Of a stretch of DNA of 62,379 nt, positions 43,168-50,682 are shown in pieces. The translations under genes and the position numbers were made by a program. Numbering within the stretch: the stretch's first letter is position 1; each line of letters starts with the position of its first letter. Below the pieces are notes generated by a model, which was not told the DNA's origin, searched no databases, and worked only from the letters and a program-made list of their open reading frames with translations. The DNA lies in the NCBI RefSeq assembly GCF_002086485.1, contig NZ_MVHF01000051.1:1-62379 (forward strand), in the 5' to 3' direction. The DNA is from Mycobacterium aquaticum (GTDB lineage: Bacteria > Actinomycetota > Actinomycetes > Mycobacteriales > Mycobacteriaceae).

Positions 43168-43572
43168 ATGTCCGACCCGACCCCGACTGCTTCCGCGCAG
43201 GCTTGGCCCCCAGGCGTTCTCGACCGGTTCCGCTCCGCCGGGGAGATCGAGATCAGCACCCGCCGGATTGACGGTTCCCTGCGTGGGTATGTCCTGATCT
43301 GGGCCGTCGTGGTCGACGGCGAGCTGTATGTCCGCTCGTACCACGGCGGTGAGGGTGCCTGGTACCGGCACGCCGTGGCACATCCCGCCGGGTCGATCTG
43401 GACTGGCGGGCAGCAGATGGACGTCACCTTCGCCCCTGCTGGGCAGGATGTTGGCCCGGCAGTAGACGGCGCCTACCGCGCGAAGTACGCCCGTTACGGC
43501 GACAGTTATCTGCGGCCGATGTTGGCCGACAAGGCCGTCGCCGCCACGTTGCGTGTCGATCCGCAGCACTGA
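43168..43572 (+). CDS. DUF2255-family protein
   Basis: The 134-residue product has the DUF2255 look: STRRIDGSLRGYVLIWAVVVDGELYVRSYHGGEGAWYRHAV in the first half, a split-barrel-like beta pattern as in nitroreductase-like F420/FMN proteins, and YRAKYARYGDSYLRPML near the end. No function is established. Often found beside oxidoreductases under MmyB-like regulators. GAGGAG lies 7 nt before ATG 43168. First gene of a four-gene operon. Confidence 0.85.
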   Translation: MSDPTPTASAQAWPPGVLDRFRSAGEIEISTRRIDGSLRGYVLIWAVVVDGELYVRSYHGGEGAWYRHAVAHPAGSIWTGGQQMDVTFAPAGQDVGPAVDGAYRAKYARYGDSYLRPMLADKAVAATLRVDPQH

Positions 43573-43600
43573 CCACAGCCCCGGACAGAGGAAACGAGCG

Positions 43601-44074
43601 ATGACCGACCATCAGAACCCCGGCTGGACCGGAGGGCGGCACACCCCCGGCGATTTCGACCAGATCTTCCCACTCGGGGAGCCCAATGACGCCTATGCAC
43701 AGTACTTTCTCGGGCAGAGCTACCTGGCCCCACTCGTCTCCGGGAGTGTTCCGGTGAGCAACGTGTCCTTCGAGCCTGGTTGCCGCAACAACTGGCACAT
43801 CCATCACGGGACCGGAGGCGGTGGTGACCAGATCCTGCTGTGCACGGCAGGCAGCGGCTGGTACCAGGCCGACGGCACGGACCCCGTCAGCCTGGAACCG
43901 GGAACGGTGATCCGGGTGCCTGCCGGCACGAAGCACTGGCACGGCGCGAAGGCCGACTCATGGTTCTCCCACGTCGCCTTCATCACGCCCGGCGCGGACG
44001 TCAGCAACGAATGGCTCGAGCCCGTCACCGACGATGTGTACGGCCGACTGCCGAAGATTGGAGATAACGCATGA
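43601..44074 (+). CDS. Cupin-domain protein
   Basis: The 157-residue single-domain cupin has metal ligands visible in CRNNWHIHHGTGGGGDQILLC (motif 1: two His and Gln in place of Glu) and VPAGTKHWHGAK (motif 2 His). Such small cupins (carboxymuconolactone-linked or quercetinase-like) act as isomerases or sensors; the substrate is unknown. ATG 43601 follows AGAGGAAACG. It overlaps the aldo/keto reductase gene by 4 bp. Confidence 0.88.
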   Translation: MTDHQNPGWTGGRHTPGDFDQIFPLGEPNDAYAQYFLGQSYLAPLVSGSVPVSNVSFEPGCRNNWHIHHGTGGGGDQILLCTAGSGWYQADGTDPVSLEPGTVIRVPAGTKHWHGAKADSWFSHVAFITPGADVSNEWLEPVTDDVYGRLPKIGDNA

Positions 44075-44928
44075 GCATCCTGACCGAGACCTACACCCTG
44101 TCCAACGGCGTCGAGATTCCGAAACTGGGGTTGGGGACCTGGCTCATCGCCGACGACAAGGCCGCCGCCGCCGTGCGTGACGCCGTCGAGATCGGCTACC
44201 GCAACATAGATACCGCGCAGGCCTACGGCAACGAACGCGGCGTCGGCGAGGGCATCCACACCTCGGGCACCCCACGTGAGGACCTCTTCGTATCGACCAA
44301 ACTGGCCGCCGAGATCAAGGACTACGACCAGGCGGTCGCCGCGATCGACGGGTCGCTGGCGAAGCTCAAGCTCGACTACGTCGACCTGATGCTCATCCAC
44401 AGCCCACAGCCGTGGAACGACTTCCGCGGTGGTGACTACGCCGAGGGCAACCGCCAGGCCTGGCGCGCACTCGAGGACGCCCACAGCGCAGGCAAACTCC
44501 GAGCGATCGGGGTGTCGAACTTCGAGCAACACGACCTGGAGAACATCCTGTCGAGCGGCACCGTTACGCCCCACGTGAACCAGTTGCTCGTGCACGCGGG
44601 TAACACCCCGACTGATCTCCTGGCCTACTGCGACGGCAGGAACATCCTCGTCGAGGCGTATTCGCCGATCGCACACGGGGAAATCCTCAACAACCCCGAC
44701 GTCGCAGCGATGGCCGAGAAGTACGGCGTGAGCGTGCCGCAACTGTGCATCCGCTACACCCTGCAGCTGGGCACTGTGTCGCTGCCGAAGACCGCCAATC
44801 CCGAGCACATGCGCTCCAACGCGCAGGTTGACTTCGTGGTCTCGGATTCGGACATGAACGCGCTGCGCAACCTGCACGCCCGGGACTACGGCGACGCCAG
44901 CGTGTTCCCCGTCTACCGCGGAAAGTAG
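44071..44928 (+). CDS. Aldo/keto reductase
   Basis: The 285-residue AKR has a complete tetrad: Asp47 (NIDTAQAY), Tyr52, Lys77 (FVSTKLA) and His110 (LMLIHSP). The NADPH phosphate-binding segment is SLPKTANPEHMRSN. It resembles the 2,5-diketo-D-gluconate reductase branch (AKR5). Real substrate unknown. Part of the DUF2255-cupin-AKR-SDR operon. Confidence 0.92.
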   Translation: MSILTETYTLSNGVEIPKLGLGTWLIADDKAAAAVRDAVEIGYRNIDTAQAYGNERGVGEGIHTSGTPREDLFVSTKLAAEIKDYDQAVAAIDGSLAKLKLDYVDLMLIHSPQPWNDFRGGDYAEGNRQAWRALEDAHSAGKLRAIGVSNFEQHDLENILSSGTVTPHVNQLLVHAGNTPTDLLAYCDGRNILVEAYSPIAHGEILNNPDVAAMAEKYGVSVPQLCIRYTLQLGTVSLPKTANPEHMRSNAQVDFVVSDSDMNALRNLHARDYGDASVFPVYRGK

Positions 44929-45000
44929 CGAAACTTCGCCCACGCCAACCTGTTCCGGGCGAAGCGGTCAGCTGGCTCGTGAACGGAAAGGGAGCACACC

Positions 45001-45855
45001 ATGGATGACCACCGAGTCGTCGTCATCACCGGGGCCGCACGCGGAATAGGCCGGGCCACCGCAATCGCGTTCGCGCGGGCCGGCTATCGGATCGCCGGTG
45101 CTGATATCGCGGCGCTCGCCAGCTCAGCGATGGACTACGCGCCGGCCACCCCCGAGGATCTCGCACGGACCGGGGAACTTGTGGAGGAAGCCGGCGGGCA
45201 GTGGCTGCCCGTGGTGTTCGATCAGCGCGACATGTCCGCCGTGCGTGAAGGATTCGCGAAGGTGGTGGACCGCTTCGGCGGCGTCGACGTCGTGTTCGCC
45301 AACGCCGGCGTCCAGGGCTTCGCCCCGTTGCTGGAGATGAGCGACGAGCTCTGGCACGACCAGATCGACATCAACCTCACCGGCACCGCCAACGTATTGC
45401 GCGTCGCCGCCCCGCTGCTGATCGAGCGCGGCGGCGGGCGCATCATCATCACCTCATCCACTCAGGGCCAGCACGGAACCCTCGACGGCAGTGGATACTC
45501 GGCGTCGAAGTGGGGGCTGATCGGTCTGATGAAGTCGGCGGCGTTAGAACTCGGGCAGTACGGGATCACGGTCAACGCGCTGGTTCCCGGGCTCATCAAC
45601 ACCGCACTCACTCGGCACGAGGACCGCTACGCCCAGATCATCCGCAGCGGTGGGAATGAACCTACTGGTGATGTCCAGAAGGACGAGCAGACCGCGGCGG
45701 CCGCGCAGTGCAAGAAGCTACCGCTCGGCGTGCCCTGGGTGGAGCCCGAGGACGTCGCACCGCTGGTCGTGTTCCTCGCCTCGGAGGAGGCGCGGATGGT
45801 CACCGGCACCAGTTTCGCGGCCACCGCGGGAGACAGCGCCAACATCACCGCGTAG
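45001..45855 (+). CDS. SDR-family oxidoreductase (mycofactocin-type length)
   Basis: The 284-residue classical SDR has cofactor loop TGAARGIGRA (10-19), Asp in AGADI for NAD preference, NAGVQ, Ser152/153, and Tyr166-x3-Lys170 (YSASK). It has an insertion around 40-60 like the mycofactocin-coupled SDRs of mycobacteria, which also carry such an extended segment; that assignment is only a suggestion. ATG 45001 follows AAAGGGAGCACACC, 72 bp after the aldo/keto reductase. Confidence 0.9.
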   Translation: MDDHRVVVITGAARGIGRATAIAFARAGYRIAGADIAALASSAMDYAPATPEDLARTGELVEEAGGQWLPVVFDQRDMSAVREGFAKVVDRFGGVDVVFANAGVQGFAPLLEMSDELWHDQIDINLTGTANVLRVAAPLLIERGGGRIIITSSTQGQHGTLDGSGYSASKWGLIGLMKSAALELGQYGITVNALVPGLINTALTRHEDRYAQIIRSGGNEPTGDVQKDEQTAAAAQCKKLPLGVPWVEPEDVAPLVVFLASEEARMVTGTSFAATAGDSANITA

Positions 45856-45884
45856 CACACTCGGCTCGAACTGTCGGAATGTCA

Positions 45885-45906
45885 TGAAACATGTTGTGAA
45901 ACATGT
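45885..45906. repeat. Two-copy 12-bp-period direct repeat
   Basis: TGAAACATGT occurs at 45885-45894 and 45897-45906, each half containing the palindrome ACATGT. It lies between convergent genes (30 bp after the SDR stop, 29 bp before the end of the leftward membrane-protein gene). It may be a terminator or protein-binding site; nothing more can be said. Confidence 0.6.
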
Positions 45907-45934
45907 AATTAGGGGAGTGGACAGCCCGGGTGAC

Positions 45935-46606
45935 TCAGGGGCCGGCCCGTGGGCGTCGGCGCCGCAGCAGAGCGACCACAACAGCGGCGATGATGCTGAT
46001 CCCGATCAGACCGCCGCCGACGATGATGCCTGCGACACCGCCGAAAATCCCTCCCGCCCCGGGATTTTCGCCGATGCGGAAACGGTCGGACGCTTCGCCG
46101 GAGCACCGAATGGCATACTTCCCGGACTCTTTGGCGCTGACGGTGAGGGCGGCCTGCCAGCCGTTGATGGTCAGGGTGCCCTGGTAGGTGTCGATGGCGG
46201 TGCCGCCGGACTTGTCATGGAACTGGCAGCGGACCGAGTGATCAGCCGACTCGGTGTGCACGAATACGGTCTGGGTGACCCCCGGCTCAAGAGCGACGGT
46301 GGTGGACTCTCCGCTTTGGAACTCGCTGGCGTCGCCAGGCAGGGAGTCCGCGGTATGTGCGAGCAGCCCAACGCCTGTTGCGACAAGGGCGATCCCGACC
46401 AGCGCCAGCGCCGCGGCGATGGCGTACCAGAGTTTCCTCGGCGGCGGCTTGGCCGGCGCAGGCAGGGGAGTCGGCCACGGGTTGACAGACGGCGGGATGC
46501 TGTGCCCGGCAAAGGTTCCTGGGAGGGGCTGCTGTGCCTGCCACGGCGGGGCGTGGTCGCCGTTGCGTGCGACAGGTCCATACGGCGAAGGCTCACCGGG
46601 CGTCAT
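45935..46606 (-). CDS. Proline-rich two-helix membrane protein, function unknown
   Basis: The 223-residue product has a Pro-rich cytoplasmic N terminus (about 1-55), TM1 (about 58-82, WYAIAAALALVGIALVATGVG), an extracellular beta-rich domain with two Cys (SVRCQFH, YAIRCSGE) that may form a disulfide, TM2 (about 185-212, GGIFGGVAGIIVGGGLIGIS) and a basic tail (RRRRPRAG). Mycobacterial genomes carry many such proteins; I recognise no family. Start is ATG 46606. Confidence 0.8.
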   Translation of the reverse strand: MTPGEPSPYGPVARNGDHAPPWQAQQPLPGTFAGHSIPPSVNPWPTPLPAPAKPPPRKLWYAIAAALALVGIALVATGVGLLAHTADSLPGDASEFQSGESTTVALEPGVTQTVFVHTESADHSVRCQFHDKSGGTAIDTYQGTLTINGWQAALTVSAKESGKYAIRCSGEASDRFRIGENPGAGGIFGGVAGIIVGGGLIGISIIAAVVVALLRRRRPRAGP

Positions 46607-46703
46607 CGTCTGAGCCTAAACGAGACGCATCGGGTACCCGTGCGCTGATTTCGTCTCGGACCATCAGCTGACCGGCTGGATCCGCAGGCCGTTGTCAACG
46701 TGG

Positions 46704-47021
46704 TCAGTCCCGTGGTTTCCGGCGACGCCACCAGGGAGCGGAAGCCCATGCACCACGTTCAACCGTGACCGCGCGGAAGCGCTCGTCGAGCCGGTGCACC
46801 TCTACCCGGAGTTGGTGGGCGTGCTTGCCACCGCGGTGGAGGAGGGCTTCCAGTCGCGCTCGGGGATCCTGCTCGATCCGCCACTCGCAGCAGGGACATC
46901 CGGTGCGAGAGTGGACTACGCGGTCGAGGCGTTCGGCGTCCTCGACTTCTCGCCGCCACAGGGCCAGGTACCGAAGGGCGGCGGCCTCTTTCCTTGGGCG
47001 GCGGGGACGGTGCCGATTCAC
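46704..47021 (-). CDS. Small basic Cys-containing protein, function unknown
   Basis: The 105-residue product is very rich in Arg, with a helical start (ALRYLALWRREVEDAERLD), a Cys cluster GCPCCEWR and a helix with His (ARLEALLHRGGKHAHQLRVEVHRLDERF). Codon use on this strand is strongly GC3, as in genuine mycobacterial genes. The opposite frame (46692-47093) is weaker in this respect. No family recognised. GTG 47021 is the start; no clear ribosome site is visible. Confidence 0.5.
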   Translation of the reverse strand: MNRHRPRRPRKEAAALRYLALWRREVEDAERLDRVVHSRTGCPCCEWRIEQDPRARLEALLHRGGKHAHQLRVEVHRLDERFRAVTVERGAWASAPWWRRRKPRD

Positions 47022-47172
47022 CGGCGTGGCAGGGGCTGCCCCTTCGGTTCGATGTGTGTCATGTGCGGCACCGTGACGTGGCGCGGCCGGTGAGTCGGGA
47101 CACGAACCCGATCAGGGTACAACCGCGTTCTGTCGTCGCACGGCTGCGATGACCGCCGGTGAGATTCCTCGC

Positions 47173-47349
47173 TTATCGCCGGACGAACCAAGGGGCCAGG
47201 ATCCGGCTCCACACTTCGCGGACGGCGATGCCGACTAGCACCAGGACGAACACGACCAGTGGTGGAAGGTCGAGGTGACCGCCGCCGAGAAACCCTGGCC
47301 GTTCGTACAACGCGGACAGGATGATCGCCGCTCCGACTATCGGAGCCAC
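47173..47349 (-). CDS. Small single-helix membrane protein downstream of the BenE-like gene
   Basis: A 58-codon frame from GTG 47349 to TAA 47173. Its product has a short hydrophobic start (APIVGAAIILSALYERPG), a loop (FLGGGHLDLPP) and a strong membrane helix (LVVFVLVLVGIAVREVW), then a basic end (WFVRR). It begins 6 bp after the BenE-like stop, so it is probably co-transcribed and may assist the transporter. Its short length means gene finders often skip it. No homologue recognised. Confidence 0.55.
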   Translation of the reverse strand: MAPIVGAAIILSALYERPGFLGGGHLDLPPLVVFVLVLVGIAVREVWSRILAPWFVRR

Positions 47350-47355
47350 AGGGAC

Positions 47356-48558
47356 CTACCGCCCCGGCGCCGACGGTTCAGGAGCGGGTTCGGGCGCAGG
47401 CCTGAGCAGTCGGTGTGCGATGACACCGATCACCAGCGCCCAGAACGCCGCACCGACGCCGGCCACCGTCGTCCCCGAGGCTGCGACGACAAGTGTCACC
47501 GCTGCGGGGAGTCGCACCGATTCGTCGGCCATCGCTCCCGTGCAGGCTCCGGCGAAAGCGCTGAGCAGCGCCACTCCCGCAACGGCCTGTACGACCCCGT
47601 CCGGGGCTGCGAGAACAGCCGCTGTCAGTCCGGTGGAGACCAGACCGAGCCCGCAGTACACCGCCCCTGTCGTGAACCCGGCGATCCAGCGGCGCCTGGG
47701 ATTGGGATCGGCGTCCGGTGCGGCTGCCAACGCGGCGCTGATCGCGGCCAGGTTGACGGCGTGTCCGCCGAACGGGGTCGCCAGCAATGAACCGATGCCG
47801 GTCACTGTCAGCGCTGGGCGCCACGGGACGTGGTAACCGAAACCTGCCATGACTGCGACGCCGGGGATGTTCTGCGCTGCCATGGTCACGATGTACAGAG
47901 GCAGAGCGATGCCGGTGAGTGCCTGCACGGTCAGGCTGGGCGCCGTGATCTGCAGGTGGGGGATCCATGCAGTGGCTGCGGGCAGGGCGTGGTTTCGGAC
48001 CAGCGTCACCGCGATCACCACCAGGGCGGCGCCGAACGCGGCCGGTACCGCCCAGCGGGGTCGGAGCGCGAGCACGATCAGCCACACCACCAGCACCGGC
48101 GCGATCGCACCCGGATCGTGGGCCAACGCGGTAACCGGAGCAACGCAGAGCGGGAGCAGGACGCCGGCGAGCATCGCCTGCGCGACGGGGTTGGGGATGC
48201 GGGTGACCAGGCGCGCGAGCGCCGGCCAGAGGCCCGTGGCCAACAGCAGCACCGCCGTGAGCGCGAACGCGCCGACGGCGGCGGGCCAGCCGCCCGCCAC
48301 CGCACCGGTCGTGACCAGCAGTGCCGCGCCGGGCGTCGACCATGCACTGGTGATCGGCATCCGGAACCGCCACGACAACAGCATCGATGCCGCGCCCATC
48401 GCCAAACTCACCGCCACCAGGCCAGAGGCAGCCTGCTGCGGATTTGCGCCCGCCGCCCGCAATCCCGCGAGTACCACTGCGAACGAAGACGTGAAGCCCA
48501 CCAGCGCGCACACCACGCCGGCACTGATCGGGACCGCTTTCGAGACGTCCTGTTCCAT
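47356..48558 (-). CDS. BenE-family (YdcO-like) membrane transporter
   Basis: The 400-residue protein has about 12 transmembrane helices. Family segments are FTSSFAVVLAGLRAAGA at the start, SAWSTPGAALLVTTG (the BenE motif) and ATPFGGHAVNLAAISAAL in the second half. Called benzoate/proton symporters from BenE, but most members, such as E. coli YdcO, have no proven substrate. In E. coli ydcO is next to ydcN (sutR), an XRE-cupin regulator, and the same pair is seen here in divergent order. Confidence 0.9.
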   Translation of the reverse strand: MEQDVSKAVPISAGVVCALVGFTSSFAVVLAGLRAAGANPQQAASGLVAVSLAMGAASMLLSWRFRMPITSAWSTPGAALLVTTGAVAGGWPAAVGAFALTAVLLLATGLWPALARLVTRIPNPVAQAMLAGVLLPLCVAPVTALAHDPGAIAPVLVVWLIVLALRPRWAVPAAFGAALVVIAVTLVRNHALPAATAWIPHLQITAPSLTVQALTGIALPLYIVTMAAQNIPGVAVMAGFGYHVPWRPALTVTGIGSLLATPFGGHAVNLAAISAALAAAPDADPNPRRRWIAGFTTGAVYCGLGLVSTGLTAAVLAAPDGVVQAVAGVALLSAFAGACTGAMADESVRLPAAVTLVVAASGTTVAGVGAAFWALVIGVIAHRLLRPAPEPAPEPSAPGR

Positions 48559-48578
48559 CCACGCCCTCCGTTCTGATT

Positions 48579-48603
48579 ACGGAACGTTCTGTAGACGGAA
48601 CGT
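48579..48603. promoter_or_regulatory. Direct repeats between benE-like and XRE-cupin genes
   Basis: ACGGAACGT at 48579-48587 and again at 48595-48603, 16 bp apart. The first copy overlaps the palindrome GAACGTTC, and CGTTC (48569-48573) adds an inverted half-site. The spacer is only 56 bp, so this array must overlap both promoters. Likely operator of the XRE-cupin regulator. Confidence 0.65.
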
Positions 48604-48614
48604 AGCATGAGGGA

Positions 48615-49130
48615 ATGTATGCGGGAGAGGTCGGTCGCCGGTTGCGGGAGCTACGGGTTGAGCGGGGTCTGAGCCTGTCCGAGCTCGCCCGCCGAGCGGG
48701 AGTCGGCAAGGGATCGTTGTCCGAGATCGAGTCGGGCGGTCGCAATCCCACGGTCGAGACGCTCTACGCCCTGTGTGAACCCCTCGACGTGCCGCTGACC
48801 GCGCTGGTCGGCGAGTCGCCGGGCGTGCACTCTGCCGCCGGCGGCGGGATGCGCACGGTGCTGCTCTCGGTGCGGCACCTGCCGCGGGTGACCGTTGAGG
48901 TGTTCCGGTTGGAGTTCCCCGCCGGCGCCGAGCACGTCTCTCCGTCGCATGGGGCGGGCGTGCGTGAGCACCTCACGGTGGTCGACGGCAAGGTGCTGGC
49001 CGGACCGGTCGGTGAGGAGATCCTGATCGAGGAGGGCGCGACGGCGAGTTGGCTGAGCGATCGCCGCCACCGGTTCGCCGCCCTCGATGGTGCTGCAGAA
49101 GCGGTGGTGGTGATCACCACCCCGCGGTGA
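48615..49130 (+). CDS. XRE-family regulator with cupin sensor domain (SutR/YdcN-like)
   Basis: The 171-residue product has an N-terminal helix-turn-helix (VGRRLRELRVERGLSLSELARRAGVGKGSLSEIESGGRNP, about 6-45) and a C-terminal cupin barrel (about 85-170, VEVFRLEFPAGAEHVSPSHGAGVREHLTVVDGKV). This is the layout of E. coli SutR (YdcN), which regulates sulfur-use genes and lies beside the BenE-type ydcO. Its effector here is unknown. It diverges from the BenE-like gene. Confidence 0.9.
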   Translation: MYAGEVGRRLRELRVERGLSLSELARRAGVGKGSLSEIESGGRNPTVETLYALCEPLDVPLTALVGESPGVHSAAGGGMRTVLLSVRHLPRVTVEVFRLEFPAGAEHVSPSHGAGVREHLTVVDGKVLAGPVGEEILIEEGATASWLSDRRHRFAALDGAAEAVVVITTPR

Positions 49131-49409
49131 CGTGTGAGTGCCGCAGACGAATTGGCCTGTCTGCGGCCCCATCCCGCGGCCGATTTGTGGGACTCGCTGG
49201 GGTGCCGTGGGTTTCGGCTGGGGGAGTGATGTATCGAAACCGTCACGCGCACTTGTGAATTGCTGCCTTCAGGCGCGTGCGGAGGCTGAAGGTGACGGCC
49301 GCTGTCGGTTAGAGCATGCGCTTGTTTCGGTCGGGGCGGTGGGGTCGTCCCAGGCATTTGTCATGCGCGTCTGAGCCCATGGCCCTGAGCATGCCGCTGT
49401 GCTATCTTA
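49131..49409. other. Non-coding stretch upstream of aztC
   Basis: A 279-bp spacer. I see no frame with mycobacterial codon bias. At the right end TATCTT (about 49403-49408) is a possible -10 element that touches the Zur box of the aztC operon. Nothing else recognised. Confidence 0.5.
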
Positions 49410-49426
49410 TTGAAAATCATTTTCAA
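49410..49426 (+). promoter_or_regulatory. Zur box of the aztC operon
   Basis: TTGAAAAT-C-ATTTTCAA, perfect 8-bp arms around one base, 12 bp before the aztC start and overlapping a likely -10 region. The sequence matches the mycobacterial Zur palindrome as I know it. Zinc-bound Zur would repress the operon here. Confidence 0.88.
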
Positions 49427-49438
49427 GAAGGGATGTAG

Positions 49439-50389
49439 ATGGCAACACGGGGGCTCGCTGCGATACTCACGGCCGCGCTGCTGTGCTCGGCGGTTGCATG
49501 CTCGTCTGGCTCGGGCAGTGACAGTGAACACGCAGTGCCGCAGCAGGTTAAGCCGGTGATCGTGACGAATTTCTATCCGGTGCAGTGGCTGGCGATGGCG
49601 CTGACCGGTGGTGACGCCGAGGTTGTCTCGCTGACTCCGGAGGGTACCGAGCCGCACGATCTCGCCGTGGATGCGAACGGGCAGAAGGCTCTTGGTCGCG
49701 CTGACGTTGTGCTGTATCTGGGTGCCGATTTCCAGCCCGATGTGCAGCGGGCGATCGCCCAGCTGGGCCCTGATGTCACCACGCTGGACCTGCTCACCGC
49801 GCCCGGTGTGGAGCTGCTGACCGCGGGCAATATCGGCAAGGAAGCCTTGGCCGGCAACAAAGATCCGCATGTGTGGTTGTCTCCGGCCGAGATGATCGCG
49901 ATGGCCGACGCGGCGGCCGCTGCGATCATCTCCGGCGCACCACAATTACGCGGTCGCGTCGACGCGGCATTGCCGCAGGTGCAGCAGAGCTTGCGGGGCC
50001 TGGACAGCGACTACAAGCATGGACTGACACGGTGCGCGACGCCGGTACTGGTCACCAGCCATGCCGCCTTCGGCTATCTGGCCCACGAGTACGGGCTGGA
50101 GCAGGTGCCGATCGCCGGGGTCAGCCCTGAGGACGAACCCGACCCGCAGACGCTGCGTTCGATCGCCGAGGTAGCGCGGCAACGCCACGTCACGACAGTG
50201 TTTTTCGAGGACGCGTTGCCCAAGAACCTGTCTCAGACCGTTGCCGACGAGATCGGGGCACAGGTCAGCCTGCTCTCGGCGTTGGAGTTCGATCCCCGCG
50301 GCTCGTTGGGCCCCGATCAGGATTACCTCACCGTGATGCGGGCCAATCTCGATCGGCTGGAGAAGGGCCTGCAGTGCGCGGGCCCGTAA
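49439..50389 (+). CDS. aztC: Zinc ABC transporter substrate-binding lipoprotein AztC
   Basis: The 316-residue cluster A-I (ZnuA-like) metal-binding protein has a lipoprotein signal with lipobox SAVAC (Cys21) and likely ligands His73 (GTEPHDLAV), His144 (KDPHVWLSP), His208 (VTSHAAFGY) and Asp285 (LEFDPRG). The His-rich flexible loop of ZnuA is nearly absent, as in AztC. ATG 49439 has AAGAAGGGATG upstream. It is the first gene of a Zur-box operon of six genes; the last two encode the ATPase and permease. Confidence 0.9.
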   Translation: MATRGLAAILTAALLCSAVACSSGSGSDSEHAVPQQVKPVIVTNFYPVQWLAMALTGGDAEVVSLTPEGTEPHDLAVDANGQKALGRADVVLYLGADFQPDVQRAIAQLGPDVTTLDLLTAPGVELLTAGNIGKEALAGNKDPHVWLSPAEMIAMADAAAAAIISGAPQLRGRVDAALPQVQQSLRGLDSDYKHGLTRCATPVLVTSHAAFGYLAHEYGLEQVPIAGVSPEDEPDPQTLRSIAEVARQRHVTTVFFEDALPKNLSQTVADEIGAQVSLLSALEFDPRGSLGPDQDYLTVMRANLDRLEKGLQCAGP

Positions 50390-50682
50390 ACCTCGGTGGT
50401 GCAGCGGCTTTCACGCCGAACAGCGAGCATGTCAGTCGGCTGAAAGGCATCGTGCGCACGGTTGCGCAACTCGACTCCGCAGCGCCCGTGCTGGTGCAGC
50501 AGCTGGCATGCACCGAGCCGGACTGTCCACCGGTGGAAACCGTCATCGCCATACTCGGGCCGCCGCGGCGGACCTGGAAGTTCCCCAAACCGACCATCGA
50601 CGTTGCGGTCGCGGAGTTGCGCGCCGCACTCGTCGCCTATCCCGATGGAGACCACCATGACCACCGTGACCACCGTGACTGA
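50374..50682 (+). CDS. Small Cys/His protein of the zinc-uptake operon, function unknown
   Basis: The 102-residue product has a core LVQQLACTEPDCPPVETVIA (a Cys-x4-Cys pair) and WKFPKPTIDVAVAELRAAL. It ends in a His/Asp-rich tail (DGDHHDHRDHRD), a plausible zinc-holding tail like those of CobW/UreE/HypB proteins. GTG 50374 overlaps the aztC end by 16 bp; its end overlaps the CobW gene by 26 bp, so it is surely translated with them. It may be a metallochaperone or a partner of the CobW GTPase (inference). Family not recognised. Confidence 0.75.
   Translation: MRGPVNLGGAAAFTPNSEHVSRLKGIVRTVAQLDSAAPVLVQQLACTEPDCPPVETVIAILGPPRRTWKFPKPTIDVAVAELRAALVAYPDGDHHDHRDHRD

Noticed and set aside
46692..47093. 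Rightward frame opposite the small basic protein at 46704-47021
   Set aside because: Codon pattern is poorer than on the minus strand and no start signal is visible; the minus frame was preferred, with modest confidence.
47018..47212. Leftward frame of 64 codons just upstream of the small basic protein
   Set aside because: No coding character; it only touches the next gene by chance GTGA overlap.
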